Source: Mesorhizobium sp. M1B.F.Ca.ET.045.04.1.1 (GTDB lineage: Bacteria > Pseudomonadota > Alphaproteobacteria > Rhizobiales > Rhizobiaceae). From it: 64,000 bases of DNA. Positions 35,107-43,958 of the stretch are shown here, piece by piece. The stretch's first letter is position 1; each line of letters begins with the position of its first letter. The position numbers and the translations under genes were made by a program. The stretch spans positions 4,627,001 to 4,691,000 of the forward strand of contig NZ_CP034448.1 of the NCBI RefSeq assembly GCF_003952465.1, written 5' to 3'. The notes under the pieces are model-generated. The model saw only the letters and a program-made list of their open reading frames with translations, did not search any database and was not told the origin of the DNA.

Positions 35107-35152
35107 GAAGGTTGGGACTTCGTCGGCCGCGGCGCGGGAATGATGCGGCAGA

Positions 35153-35192
35153 ATTAATCCGAGACTTCGGTCATTAATCCGAAACTTCGGTC
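35153..35192. repeat. 20-bp tandem duplication at DUF2188 gene end
   Basis: Two adjacent copies of ATTAATCCGARACTTCGGTC, one substitution apart. The stop codon of the DUF2188 gene lies in the second copy, and the first is just downstream of it. Confidence 0.8.
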
Positions 35193-35413
35193 TGTGGGCG
35201 ATCGCGGCCGTCGGCCAGTTCGTCATGCCAGACGCCCTCGGAATCCTCATACTGGATACCGTCCGTGTTTCCGGCGACCTGCTGTTCGGCCGAAGCAATT
35301 TCGGCGGCGCGCAACGCATCCTGATGCGTGGGAAATGTTTCAGAATAAGTCGAGCCGACCTTATAGGCCCACCCGCCGTCATGCTCGACGATCTTATAAG
35401 TCAGTTTCGCCAT
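35174..35413 (-). CDS. DUF2188-family small protein
   Basis: A 79-residue soluble protein: MAKLTYKIVEHDGGWAYKVGSTYSETFPTHQDALRAAEIA, the DUF2188 pattern of a beta hairpin carrying DGGWAYK followed by a helix. The function is unknown. A very good GGAGGATT ribosome site sets the start; a start seven codons upstream has none. It lies downstream of a DUF982 gene on the same strand with 31 bases between, a common pairing of small rhizobial genes. The 3' end contains a 20-bp tandem duplication. Confidence 0.85.
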   Translation of the reverse strand: MAKLTYKIVEHDGGWAYKVGSTYSETFPTHQDALRAAEIASAEQQVAGNTDGIQYEDSEGVWHDELADGRDRPQTEVSD

Positions 35414-35444
35414 GGAATCCTCCGGTTGAGACACTCCCGCTAGC

Positions 35445-35723
35445 TCAATGCAGCTTTCCGTCAGGCAACCTGTCTTCGGGAACCAGCACTTCGGATTCCT
35501 CGGCTGCCTCGATCAAGGCACGGCGTGCGTCCGCCGTCGAACGATACCCCTCCAGCGCCTGGAGGCAAGTGTCGAGAGCATCACGATGCCGCTGACCGCG
35601 ATTGAGCGGCCAAACGGTCATCAGGCACTCGGCGGCTTCGCGGGTGCTGCTTATTTGGCGATATTTGCCGACATGGCCGAGTTCGACCACCACCGGCTTT
35701 TCAAACGGCTTGCTGTCTGTCAT
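35445..35723 (-). CDS. DUF982-family small protein
   Basis: A 92-residue protein. The family pattern is clear: KPVVVELGHVGKYRQISSTREAAECLMTVWP, then a helix with DALDTCLQALEGYRSTADARRALIEAAEE. DUF982 is nearly confined to Rhizobiales and has no known function. ATG 35723 is preferred over one three codons upstream. It is followed on the same strand by the DUF2188 gene, with which it may be cotranscribed. Confidence 0.85.
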   Translation of the reverse strand: MTDSKPFEKPVVVELGHVGKYRQISSTREAAECLMTVWPLNRGQRHRDALDTCLQALEGYRSTADARRALIEAAEESEVLVPEDRLPDGKLH

Positions 35724-35818
35724 GGCCGCCAACGCAAAGCGGCCAATTTGGTTGCAATCGTGGCGGCAGGCCTGCGCCCAAAGGTCTCAGCCCCTGCGTC
35801 ACCAGCACAGACAGCCGT

Positions 35819-36922
35819 TCAGCCGGCCGCCTTCATCCAATGCTGCATCGTCGTCACCGAACGCGCCAGCTGCGGCGCCGGCCGGATTTGCTCGCCGAAC
35901 GTCGCCGCCGCACGCCAGCCCCAGCGCGGATCGGCAAGGAAGGCACGCGCCAGCGCGACCATGTCGGCGCGGCCGTCGGCCAAAATCGCCTCGGCCTGCT
36001 TCGGATCGTCGATCAGCCCCACCGCGCGTGTCGGAATGCCGGCGCCGTTGCGCACGGCTTCGGCCAGATGCACCTGATAGCCGGGACCGCTGGGCAGCTT
36101 CTGCAATGGCGAATTGCCGCCGCTGGAACAGCAGAGATAAGCGACGCCTTCCGCCTTCAGCGCCTTGGCCACTTCGATTGCCTCTTCGACATCGAAGCCG
36201 CCATCGACCCATTCCTTCACCGAAAGGCGCGCGCCGAGCATCAGGTTCGGAACGGCCTTCTTGACCGCCCTGGCGATCTCGACGGCGAAGCGCATGCGGT
36301 TTTCCAGCGAGCCGCCCCAGCGGTCGGTGCGCCGGTTGGAAAGCGGCGACAGGAATTGGAAGATCAGATAGCCGTGCGCGGCGTGCAGCTCGATGAAGTC
36401 GAAGCCGGCGCGCTCGGCTCGCTTGGCCGCCTCTGCGAAACGTTGGATGACTTGCTGGATCTCGTCCTCCTCCAGCGCATGCGGCGCCTGCCAGCCCGTG
36501 TCGTAGGCAATCGCCGAGGCCGACACGATCGGCCAGGGATCCTGGTCCGGCTTCAGCGGCCCGCCGCCTTCCCATGGGCGCTGGCAAGAGGCCTTGCGGC
36601 CGGCATGGGCGAGCTGGACGCCGAATTTGGTGTCGGGCGCGGCGACGCGCCTGGCTGCATCGAGCGTGCGCTTGGCCGCCGCCTCGTTGTCCTCGGAGTA
36701 GAGGCCAAGGCAGCCATGCGAGATGCGGCCGCGCCGTTCGACGTCAGTCATCTCGACGGTCACCATGCCCGCGCCGGACATGGCCAGGTTCATCCAATGG
36801 TGGAGATGCCAGTCGCTGGCGGAACCGTCCTCGGCCGAATACTGGCACATCGGCGCCACAGCGATGCGGTTGGGAAAGGTGAGGCCGCCGAGGGTGATCG
36901 GCTGGAAAAGCGAAGATGTCAT
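35819..36922 (-). CDS. NADH:flavin oxidoreductase, YqjM/NamA-type old yellow enzyme
   Basis: A 367-residue FMN-dependent ene-reductase. Markers: the N-terminal LFQPITLGGLTFPNRIAVAPMCQYSAEDG with the YqjM-type cysteine in PMCQYS, the VQLAHAGRKAS motif (histidine pair region), GFDFIELHAAHGYL and FLSPLSNRRTDRWGGSLENR. The C-terminal ADMVALARAFLADPRW belongs to the phosphate loop. Likely physiological substrates are electrophilic alkenes. It is a single gene, divergent from the NUDIX gene at 37080. Confidence 0.93.
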   Translation of the reverse strand: MTSSLFQPITLGGLTFPNRIAVAPMCQYSAEDGSASDWHLHHWMNLAMSGAGMVTVEMTDVERRGRISHGCLGLYSEDNEAAAKRTLDAARRVAAPDTKFGVQLAHAGRKASCQRPWEGGGPLKPDQDPWPIVSASAIAYDTGWQAPHALEEDEIQQVIQRFAEAAKRAERAGFDFIELHAAHGYLIFQFLSPLSNRRTDRWGGSLENRMRFAVEIARAVKKAVPNLMLGARLSVKEWVDGGFDVEEAIEVAKALKAEGVAYLCCSSGGNSPLQKLPSGPGYQVHLAEAVRNGAGIPTRAVGLIDDPKQAEAILADGRADMVALARAFLADPRWGWRAAATFGEQIRPAPQLARSVTTMQHWMKAAG

Positions 36923-37079
36923 GAAACGGGCTCCTGGGAGAGATATCGCTATCTAGGCAGCCGCGGGGCTTCGCGCCAGACACGAGCCGGTGAAAGTCCT
37001 GCTGGACCAGTCGGTTTCCAGGATTGCGCAGGCGAAGCTTCGCGGCTAACCCTTTGCCGCCGACAGCACGGAGTCCGCC

Positions 37080-37658
37080 ATGGAAGATCGCGTCCGTATC
37101 CGCTCTGAGGAAGTCCTGTCCGACGACTGGGCGGTGCTGAAGAAGACGGTGCTCGACTATCGCCGCCGCGATGGGCGCTGGGAAACGCAGACCCGCCAGA
37201 CCTACGACCGCGGCGACGGCGCGGTCATCCTGCCCTTCGATCCGCAGCGCTCGACGGTGCTCCTGGTGCGGCAGTTCCGCTATCCAGCCTATGTCACCGG
37301 CCATCGCGAGCCGCTGATCGAGGCCTGCGCCGGCCTGCTCGACGAAAACGATCCGGAAACCTGCATCCGCAAGGAAGCGGAAGAGGAGCTCGGCTACCGG
37401 CTGAAGGACGTCGAGCGGCTGTTCGCGCCCTATATGAGCCCCGGTAGCGTTACGGAACGGCTCTGGTTCTTCACCGCGCGCTACTCGCCGGCCGACCGCA
37501 TCTCCGACGGCGGCGGGGCGCCGGAAGAGGGAGAGGACATCGAGGTCCTGGAGATGCCGCTCGACGAGGCGCTGGCCGGCATTGCCGACGGCCGTATCGT
37601 CGACGCCAAGACCATCATCCTGATCCAGCATCTGAAATTGAACCCGATCGTCGGCTGA
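37080..37658 (+). CDS. NUDIX hydrolase, NudK/ADP-sugar pyrophosphatase type
   Basis: A 192-residue protein with an N-terminal swapped strand region (VRIRSEEVLSDDWAVLKKTVLDYRR) and a NUDIX region IEACAGLLDENDPETCIRKEAEEELGYRL, as in NudK and ADP-ribose pyrophosphatases, plus MSPGSVTERLWFF downstream. It probably hydrolyses GDP-mannose or another nucleotide sugar; the exact substrate is uncertain. ATG 37080 follows an ACGGAG ribosome site. It is a single gene. Confidence 0.9.
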   Translation: MEDRVRIRSEEVLSDDWAVLKKTVLDYRRRDGRWETQTRQTYDRGDGAVILPFDPQRSTVLLVRQFRYPAYVTGHREPLIEACAGLLDENDPETCIRKEAEEELGYRLKDVERLFAPYMSPGSVTERLWFFTARYSPADRISDGGGAPEEGEDIEVLEMPLDEALAGIADGRIVDAKTIILIQHLKLNPIVG

Positions 37659-37701
37659 GCTGCAGCGGAACTGTCATCCGCGTGGTTGCGGCCAGTTGGC
37701 T

Positions 37702-37860
37702 CTAGCCAGCTAAAGCGTGGACGATGGCGAAGCCTATGCCGATCGCAAGCCCGGTGGCGAGGCTTTCAACTAGGCGCAGCACGATTGCGCCGTAGCGCTC
37801 CCGCAGCGTGGTCTGCGGGGTTCTCAGGATACGGGCGAGTTCATCAAGCGCGTGTTCCAT
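37702..37860 (-). CDS. Small membrane protein of 52 residues
   Basis: A short open frame that looks protein-like: an amphipathic charged N-terminus (MEHALDELARILRTP.. LRERYG) then one hydrophobic segment (LRLVESLATGLAIGIGFAIV) and a TAG stop. GGGA just before the ATG is a weak ribosome site. No family is recognised. It converges with the NUDIX gene and is followed upstream by the tRNA-Leu on the same strand. Confidence 0.5.
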   Translation of the reverse strand: MEHALDELARILRTPQTTLRERYGAIVLRLVESLATGLAIGIGFAIVHALAG

Positions 37861-38069
37861 TCCCAGATTCTAGATCGGAACAAGGCGGATGTGAATCCCC
37901 ATCGACTGGCGTCTTCGCACCAGTTCTTAGCGGTTGCTGAAAGAAGACTCGCCGGGCACGGTGTGCAAGTGGCTTTGAGGCCTGACGATGCATCCGGGGC
38001 CGGCCTTGTAAAGCGAATGCCCGAGCAAATGAGCGATCTGGCTACCCACATGTGCAAGCAATTTCAATG

Positions 38070-38155
38070 TGGTGCGGACGACGGGAATCGAACCCGTACG
38101 ATCAGAGATCGAGGGATTTTAAGTCCCTTGCGTCTACCAATTCCGCCACGTCCGC
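38070..38155 (-). tRNA. tRNA-Leu(UAA)
   Basis: Reads GCGGACGTGGCGGAATTGG.. on the minus strand. Acceptor arms GCGGACG / CGTCCGC pair fully, the anticodon stem AGGGA / TCCCT encloses CTTAAAA (anticodon UAA), there is a long variable arm as expected for leucine, and the T arm is GGGTTCGATTCCC-like. The 3' CCA is encoded. No integrase gene or duplicated tRNA end is nearby. Confidence 0.96.
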
Positions 38156-38430
38156 AGGCGAGCCCTTTTCAGATGCCAGCCGGCAGCCGTCAAGCCATGT
38201 TTAGGGGCGTGCGGTCATCCAGGAGAACGACAGCGCACAATTGGCGGCGTTGGGCTGCTTTTTTCGCTTCGGCACCCAGCGATGGATCGGCTAGTGGCGC
38301 GATCGCGGAATTACGGATTCCGCGTCGGACGTTAAGGTTGTTCTCGCGGCAGATTTGATCCGCCGAGGCCGGCGTCCATCAGGCCCTACCCATTCCCCCG
38401 CCCCCTGCGGGCCGCCGGCCTTAATTCCTC

Positions 38431-39096
38431 TCAGAACTTATAGCTGAAGTTCACGCCCAGCGTGTGCAGCTTCACGTCCTGGTCGCGGTCGGAGAAGTCG
38501 TCCGGGACGTCGAAATGCTCCTTGCCGAAATCGTAGTAGCGGTATTGCGCACCGACGACGATGTTGTTGCTCAGCGCATAGTCGACCCCGGCGCCGATCG
38601 TCCAACCGGTGCCGGTGCGTGTCTTGGCGAAGCTGGTCCCGGCATCTTGCGAGGTCTCGATACCGGCGAAGGCGACGCCGCCGACGCCGTAGATCAGCCA
38701 GCGGTCGACCGCCAGGCCGGCCTCGGCATTGATCGATCCGAGCCATTTGATGTCGGTGCCGACGGAATTTCCGGGTTCGAGCAGGGCCGAGCCGTCGATC
38801 GCGGAATAGTTGAGCTCGGCCCGCGCGCCGATCACCGCCTGGTTGAACTGCCATAGGCCGGCGACATGGCCGCCGACAAAGCCGCCGTCGAGATCGGGCG
38901 AAGCGGCGAACGGCTCGCCTTCCGTGCCGGAGATGTCGGAAGAACCCCAGCCATAGCCGGCCTGGAGGCCGGCATAGTAGCCTGTCCAGTCGAAGCCGGG
39001 CGCGGTCATCGGCAAATCGGTACCTAGGTCCGCGGCCAAAGCCGGCCCGGACAACAGGGCGAAAAAGCCGGCACTGGCAAGCGTCAGGCGGTGCAT
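38431..39096 (-). CDS. Outer-membrane beta-barrel protein (Omp25/RopB-like)
   Basis: About 221 residues. A signal peptide MHRLTLASAGFFALLSGPALA is followed by the family opening FDWTGYYAGLQAGYGWGSSD and alternating aromatic strands ending in LGVNFSYKF, whose last phenylalanine is the assembly signal for the outer membrane. Similar rhizobial and Brucella proteins are abundant surface porin-like barrels. GGAG lies nine bases before the chosen ATG; a longer start would bury the signal peptide. It is a single gene. Confidence 0.9.
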   Translation of the reverse strand: MHRLTLASAGFFALLSGPALAADLGTDLPMTAPGFDWTGYYAGLQAGYGWGSSDISGTEGEPFAASPDLDGGFVGGHVAGLWQFNQAVIGARAELNYSAIDGSALLEPGNSVGTDIKWLGSINAEAGLAVDRWLIYGVGGVAFAGIETSQDAGTSFAKTRTGTGWTIGAGVDYALSNNIVVGAQYRYYDFGKEHFDVPDDFSDRDQDVKLHTLGVNFSYKF

Positions 39097-39186
39097 AGAG
39101 CGCTCCGAATGGCGGTTTCGAATGACTCCTCGGTGCAACCTAGCGTTTTTCGCCGCAAAACGGAATTGCATGTCTGCAACAGTGGT

Positions 39187-39399
39187 TTACGTCGGTGGGT
39201 TGCGGACGCGGTCTTCCAGGTCGTGCTGTTTTTCTTCGGGCGGGGCCAGCCGACCGAAAGCATATTCGGCAAGCAACGAGCCGGCGATGACAATGGTGAT
39301 CGGCGCGGCCCATGCCCAGAACGAGTGCAAGGTGAGGAAGGCCAGGCCGGCGCAACATGCCGACAGCGCGAAAATTGCGAACCGGATCGTTTGTGCCAT
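39187..39399 (-). CDS. Small two-helix membrane protein
   Basis: A 70-residue protein: MAQTIRFAIFALSACCAGLAF and APITIVIAGSLLAEYAFGRL are two hydrophobic segments, followed by a charged cytoplasmic tail (EEKQHDLEDRVR). No family is recognised. GGAAGAG lies just before the ATG. A longer in-frame start has no ribosome site. It is upstream of the outer-membrane protein gene on the same strand and divergent from adenine deaminase. Confidence 0.65.
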   Translation of the reverse strand: MAQTIRFAIFALSACCAGLAFLTLHSFWAWAAPITIVIAGSLLAEYAFGRLAPPEEKQHDLEDRVRNPPT

Positions 39400-39547
39400 C
39401 TCTTCCGCGCCCCGAACGGTGGCCAGAGCCTCCAGTTTAGGCGATTTTCGCCCTGCCGGAGGAGATATCTGCCTTAAAAACAAACCAGTTTTGCCAACTG
39501 GTCAAAACCGCGCCCGCTTGGCACAGTCGGGCAAACAGGAGTCCGTC

Positions 39548-41359
39548 ATGGCGGGAAGCGCGAACAAGATGAAACCAAAGCCCTGGACCGAGGTGGCGAC
39601 GCATCTGGTCGACGTCGCGATGGGGCGCAAGCAGGCCGATCTGGTGATCCGCAACGGGCGCTGGGTGAATGTCCATTCGGGCGAGATTATTCCCGGCACC
39701 GACATTGCGATTACCGCCGGACGCTTCGCTTATTGCGGGCCGAATGCCGGCCACGCCATCGGGCAGGGGACCAAGGTGGTCGATGCCGGCGGACGCTATC
39801 TGGTGCCTGGCCTCTGCGACGCCCACATGCATGTCGAGAGCGGCATGGTGACGGTGACGGAATTCTGCCGCGCGGTGATCCCGCACGGCACCACCTCGAT
39901 GTTCATCGATCCGCATGAGATCGCCAATGTGCTGGGTCTGCCGGGCGTTCGCCTGATGCATGACGAGGCCGTCGCGATGCCGATCAACGTGCATGTCCAG
40001 ATGCCGTCCTGCGTGCCGTCGGCGCCGGGACTGGAGCATGCCGGCGCCGAGCTTACGGTCGCCGACGTCGCCGAGGCGATGACCTGGGAGAACATCATCG
40101 GTCTCGGCGAGGTGATGAATTTTCCAGGTGTCGCCGCCAACGATCCGGTGATGTCGGGCGAGATCGCCGAGACGGTCAAGGCGGGCAAGACGGTCGGCGG
40201 TCACTATGCCTCGCGCGATCTCGGCCTGCCGTTCCACGGCTATGTCGCCGGCGGCGCCGAGGACGACCATGAAGGGACGCGCGCCGAAGATGCGATCGCC
40301 AGGGTGCGCCAGGGCATGAAGGCAATGCTGCGGCTAGGCTCGGCCTGGTACGACGTCGCGGCGCAGATCAAGGCGGTGACCGAAGGCGGCATCGATCCGC
40401 GCAACTTCATCCTGTGCACCGACGACAGCCATTCCGGCACGCTTGTGCATGAAGGCCATATGGACCGCGTGGTGCGGCACGCCATCAGCCAGGGCCTGAA
40501 GCCGGTGACGGCGATCCAGATGGCGACGCTCAACACCGCCCAGCATTTTGGGCTGGAGCGCGAGATCGGCTCGATCGCGCCGGGGCGGCTGGCCGACCTT
40601 TTGATCGTTTCCGATCTCGCCCAGATGACCATAGACGAGGTCTACGGCCGCGGAGCCAGGCTGGCGAAGGCCGGCAAGCTCGAAATCGACATCCCGGCCT
40701 ATGACTATCCGCCAACGGCGAAGAACACGGTCAAGCTCGGCAAGAAGCTCGAGGCCGCGGATTTCGACATCGCCGCGCCCCAGGGCGCCAACGAGGTGCG
40801 GGCGCGGGTGATCGGCGTGATCGAGAACCAGGCGCCGACGCGGGCGCTCGAGGCCGATCTGGCGGTCGAGGACGGCCTGGTTGCCATGGACCGCCGCAAC
40901 GACATCTGCCAGATCGCCCTGGTGGAACGCCACAGGGGCACCGGCGGCGTCACCAACGCCTTCGTCTCCGGCTTCGGCTACATGGAAGATTGCGCGATGG
41001 CCTCCAGCGTGGCGCATGACGCGCACCACATCATCGTCGTCGGCACCAACAAGGAAGACATGGCTTTGGCCGTCAACCGGCTGGGCGAGGTTGGGGGCGG
41101 CGTCGTGCTCTACTCCAGGGGCAAGGAACTGGCGCTGGTCGAAATGCCGATCGCCGGGCTGATGTCGGACGAGCGCGCCGAGATCGTCGCCGCCAAGGCC
41201 GAGCAACTGACGGAAGCAATGCGCAAGGTCGGCTGTTCGCTCAACAACGCCTATATGCAGCATTCGCTGCTGGCGCTGGTGGTCATTCCGGAACTCAGAA
41301 TCTCGGACGTCGGTTTGGTCGACGTGACGACGTTCCAGAAGGTCGAGCTGTTTGTGTGA
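39548..41359 (+). CDS. ade: Adenine deaminase
   Basis: A 603-residue metal-dependent amidohydrolase converting adenine to hypoxanthine. The metal-binding DAHMHVESGMV lies near residue 95, HGTTSMFIDPHEIANVLG follows, then LCTDDSHSGTL and the C-terminal Ade domain (SVAHDAHHIIVVGTNKEDM, EMPIAGLMSDE). CAGGAG precedes the ATG. Length is normal. It fits purine salvage together with gpt, although the genes are 7 kb apart. It is followed convergently by a lipoprotein hydrolase. Confidence 0.95.
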   Translation: MAGSANKMKPKPWTEVATHLVDVAMGRKQADLVIRNGRWVNVHSGEIIPGTDIAITAGRFAYCGPNAGHAIGQGTKVVDAGGRYLVPGLCDAHMHVESGMVTVTEFCRAVIPHGTTSMFIDPHEIANVLGLPGVRLMHDEAVAMPINVHVQMPSCVPSAPGLEHAGAELTVADVAEAMTWENIIGLGEVMNFPGVAANDPVMSGEIAETVKAGKTVGGHYASRDLGLPFHGYVAGGAEDDHEGTRAEDAIARVRQGMKAMLRLGSAWYDVAAQIKAVTEGGIDPRNFILCTDDSHSGTLVHEGHMDRVVRHAISQGLKPVTAIQMATLNTAQHFGLEREIGSIAPGRLADLLIVSDLAQMTIDEVYGRGARLAKAGKLEIDIPAYDYPPTAKNTVKLGKKLEAADFDIAAPQGANEVRARVIGVIENQAPTRALEADLAVEDGLVAMDRRNDICQIALVERHRGTGGVTNAFVSGFGYMEDCAMASSVAHDAHHIIVVGTNKEDMALAVNRLGEVGGGVVLYSRGKELALVEMPIAGLMSDERAEIVAAKAEQLTEAMRKVGCSLNNAYMQHSLLALVVIPELRISDVGLVDVTTFQKVELFV

Positions 41360-41373
41360 GCGACGCTGGCTGA

Positions 41374-42540
41374 TCACTCGCCGCCGGTGGCAATGGTCAG
41401 CACCTTGAACGGCGTGGTGATGACCACCTCGGCGACCGATCCCACGGCCTTGCCGAGACCTTGGCCGATATTGTCCAATCCGGCTCCCTGCGATTCGTCC
41501 GCCCGCAGGGCGGCCGGCGTGCGCAGCCGGTCGCCAAGCAATTGCACCAGGACCGGGTTGTCGGCGAATTTGGCATGGTTCAAACGGTCGCCGCCTTTGG
41601 TGTTGGTCAGATCCGCTACGACCACGCCGTAGCTTGCGAGATCGGCCGCGTTGCCGTAGTCGCCGACGCGCGGCTTGTCGCCGGAGATGAAGCTGGACAG
41701 CTTCAACGCCCGGTCATCGCCCGAGAGCAGGATGGCGAACGGCTTGTCGGGCTTGCCGTAGCGGATCATCTGCTTCTTGAACACGTCGACGTCGATGTCG
41801 GGCGAGGCGAGGATGACATAGCCGAGCTTGCCGTTGAGATCGCGGTCGCCGGTGATGGCGAGCTGCCGCAGCGCTTCCATCGTCAGCCAGGTGCCCATCG
41901 AATGGGCGATGATGTCGATGCTTTTGGCGCGCGATTTGGCAAGCATCCTCAGCGTCGCCTCGAGATCGTCGCGCGCGGCGGTGGAGCTGTCCTTGTCATA
42001 GATGTAGCCGGTCGTCTTGCCGCTCGAGGCCCAGGAGAACAGGACCGGCGTGCCGGGGTAGTTCGTGTCGTGAGCGATCTGCGTCAGACGATAGACACCG
42101 TCGTCGAAGCCGTTGTTGAAGCCGTGCACGAACACCAGGGCGCGGTCGCCGCGCATGGAGATGTCGGCGCCGACCGCCTTGGCGAATTGCGAGGCGTCTC
42201 CATAGTGGACGACGTCGGTCGCGGTGAACTGCTTGGCCGGATTGCTGTCGGCCGATCCCTTTGCGCGCTCGATCGCGCCGACCTGGTGGATTTTTGGAAC
42301 CGTGACATCGACACGGGCGTAGCTGGTGGTCAGCGAACGGTCGCCGTCGAACACCTGCCGCGGATCCTTGGTCGCCTGCTGGCGGGTCGTGGCGACGAAG
42401 ATTTCATGGGTGGCGGCAATATCGGATGCCGGTACCGCAACCGTCTTCCTGTTCAGAAGATCATGCGTATTTCCGCCGGCGCAGCCCGTCAGGGCGAGCG
42501 CAAAGGCAAGGCCAAGGACGATCTTCGAACGCACGATCAC
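41374..42540 (-). CDS. Lipoprotein alpha/beta hydrolase (DUF900/COG4782), copy 1
   Basis: A 388-residue predicted lipoprotein: signal ends in ALTGC (lipobox). The hydrolase core has FVHGFNNGFDDGVYR and the nucleophile elbow AHSMGTW, with SPDIDVDVF near the acid residue. Function unknown; COG4782 members are esterase-like. The protein at 42647-43738 is a clear paralogue sharing runs such as LRQLAITGDRDL and YGKPDKPF, so the two arose by tandem duplication. Gap between them is 106 bases. Confidence 0.88.
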   Translation of the reverse strand: MIVRSKIVLGLAFALALTGCAGGNTHDLLNRKTVAVPASDIAATHEIFVATTRQQATKDPRQVFDGDRSLTTSYARVDVTVPKIHQVGAIERAKGSADSNPAKQFTATDVVHYGDASQFAKAVGADISMRGDRALVFVHGFNNGFDDGVYRLTQIAHDTNYPGTPVLFSWASSGKTTGYIYDKDSSTAARDDLEATLRMLAKSRAKSIDIIAHSMGTWLTMEALRQLAITGDRDLNGKLGYVILASPDIDVDVFKKQMIRYGKPDKPFAILLSGDDRALKLSSFISGDKPRVGDYGNAADLASYGVVVADLTNTKGGDRLNHAKFADNPVLVQLLGDRLRTPAALRADESQGAGLDNIGQGLGKAVGSVAEVVITTPFKVLTIATGGE

Positions 42541-42646
42541 CCGGGGTCCCCCAAGGGCGGCAAACCTCTCCGGCTACTTCGATAAAGCCAGAGGGCGGCC
42601 CGGTCCAGTTCAAAGTCGATGCAGGGCAGCAACCACGTCGACACGG

Positions 42647-43738
42647 TTACTGGGTGGCGAGCTGGCTGATGCGGTCGGTGACGTCGCGATCGCTGGCAAA
42701 ACCGTCGTCCTCGCGCAGCCGCTGACCGATCATCTTCACCAGCACCGGGTTGTCGGCGAATTTGGTGTGGTTGAAGCTGTCGCTGCCCTTCTCCTTGGAG
42801 AGGTCGACCACTGTGACGCCATAGGAAGCGAGATCGGCCGCGTCCCTATAGTCGCCTACGCGCGGCCGCGAACCGGCAATCAGGCCGGAGAGCCTCAGCG
42901 CCCGGTCGTCGTCCGACAGCAGCAGGATGAAGGGCTTGTCGGGCTTGCCGTAGCGGCGCATCTGGCTCTTGAAGACGTCGACATCAATGTCGGGCGAGGC
43001 CAGAACGACGTCGCCGAGCTTGCCGCTGAGATCGCGGTCGCCGGTGATGGCGAGCTGACGCAGCGTTTCCATCGTCACCCAGGTTCCCATCGAATGCGCG
43101 ACGATGTCGATACGCCGCGCACCGGTTTGCGCGAGCATTCTCAGCGTCACCTCCAGCTGGTCGCGGGCGGCGGCAGCGCTTTCCTTGTCATAGACATAGT
43201 CCGTCGTCTTGGCTCCCGAAGCCCAGGAAAACAGCACCGGCGTGCCGGGATAGCCGGAATCGTGGACGATCTGGGTCAGCCGGTAGACAGCATCGTCGAA
43301 GCCGGTGTTGTAACCGTGGACGAAGACCATGACGCGGCCGCCGCGGGCGTCGATATCGGCGTTGAGCGCGCTGGCGAATTTCGGCTGGGTGTCGTAGCCG
43401 ACAACCTCGGAGGCCATGAAATATTTGGTCGGGTCGTTGGACTTGCCGCGCGAGCGCCGCTCGATCTGGCCGGTCTGGTGGACCGGCGGCACGGTGACGT
43501 TGACGCGGGCATAGTTCAGTGTCGCCGAACGCTCGCCGTCGAAGACCTTGTTCGGGTCGTCGGAGCGCTTGCGTGTGGTGGTGATGAAGATCGAATGGTT
43601 GCCGGCGATCTCGGTCGCGGTCGTCGGCACGACGACGCTGCCGAGGATCTCCTGCGTCTGGCGCCCCGCGCAGCCTGCCGTCAACAGTGCCAAGGCAATG
43701 ATCAAAAGCGTCTTCACATGCACGTCGAACAAATCCAC
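42647..43738 (-). CDS. Lipoprotein alpha/beta hydrolase (DUF900/COG4782), copy 2
   Basis: A 363-residue paralogue of the preceding protein, again with a lipobox (LLTAGC), the FVHGYNTGFDDAVYRL motif and the AHSMGTW nucleophile elbow. It lacks about 25 C-terminal residues found in copy 1. The N-terminal MDLFDVHVK may be too long: a start further in would give a standard signal peptide. Upstream of copy 1 on the same strand and likely first in the pair. Divergent from ilvA. Confidence 0.88.
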   Translation of the reverse strand: MDLFDVHVKTLLIIALALLTAGCAGRQTQEILGSVVVPTTATEIAGNHSIFITTTRKRSDDPNKVFDGERSATLNYARVNVTVPPVHQTGQIERRSRGKSNDPTKYFMASEVVGYDTQPKFASALNADIDARGGRVMVFVHGYNTGFDDAVYRLTQIVHDSGYPGTPVLFSWASGAKTTDYVYDKESAAAARDQLEVTLRMLAQTGARRIDIVAHSMGTWVTMETLRQLAITGDRDLSGKLGDVVLASPDIDVDVFKSQMRRYGKPDKPFILLLSDDDRALRLSGLIAGSRPRVGDYRDAADLASYGVTVVDLSKEKGSDSFNHTKFADNPVLVKMIGQRLREDDGFASDRDVTDRISQLATQ

Positions 43739-43958
43739 TCCGGCCGCAATTGGCCATCCACCTCCGCGAAACCTCCCGGACAGGCGAAGTGCGGCGGAAG
43801 TAAGTCGTGTCCAGCGGAAACTTGCTCAGCGGTTGACGACGGCCTTGGCACTGTTGCGCGAAAGCCAGGATATGCCGCGCCGCCGCATCGGTGGCCGCAG
43901 GCGTCGATTTGTGCGATAGGCAGCGTTTCGCGCCATGCAATCCGAGGGCGGTTGCCTT

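Noticed and set aside
38070..38155. tRNA-Leu as attachment site of an integrated element
   Set aside because: No integrase gene and no second copy of the tRNA 3' end were seen on either side.
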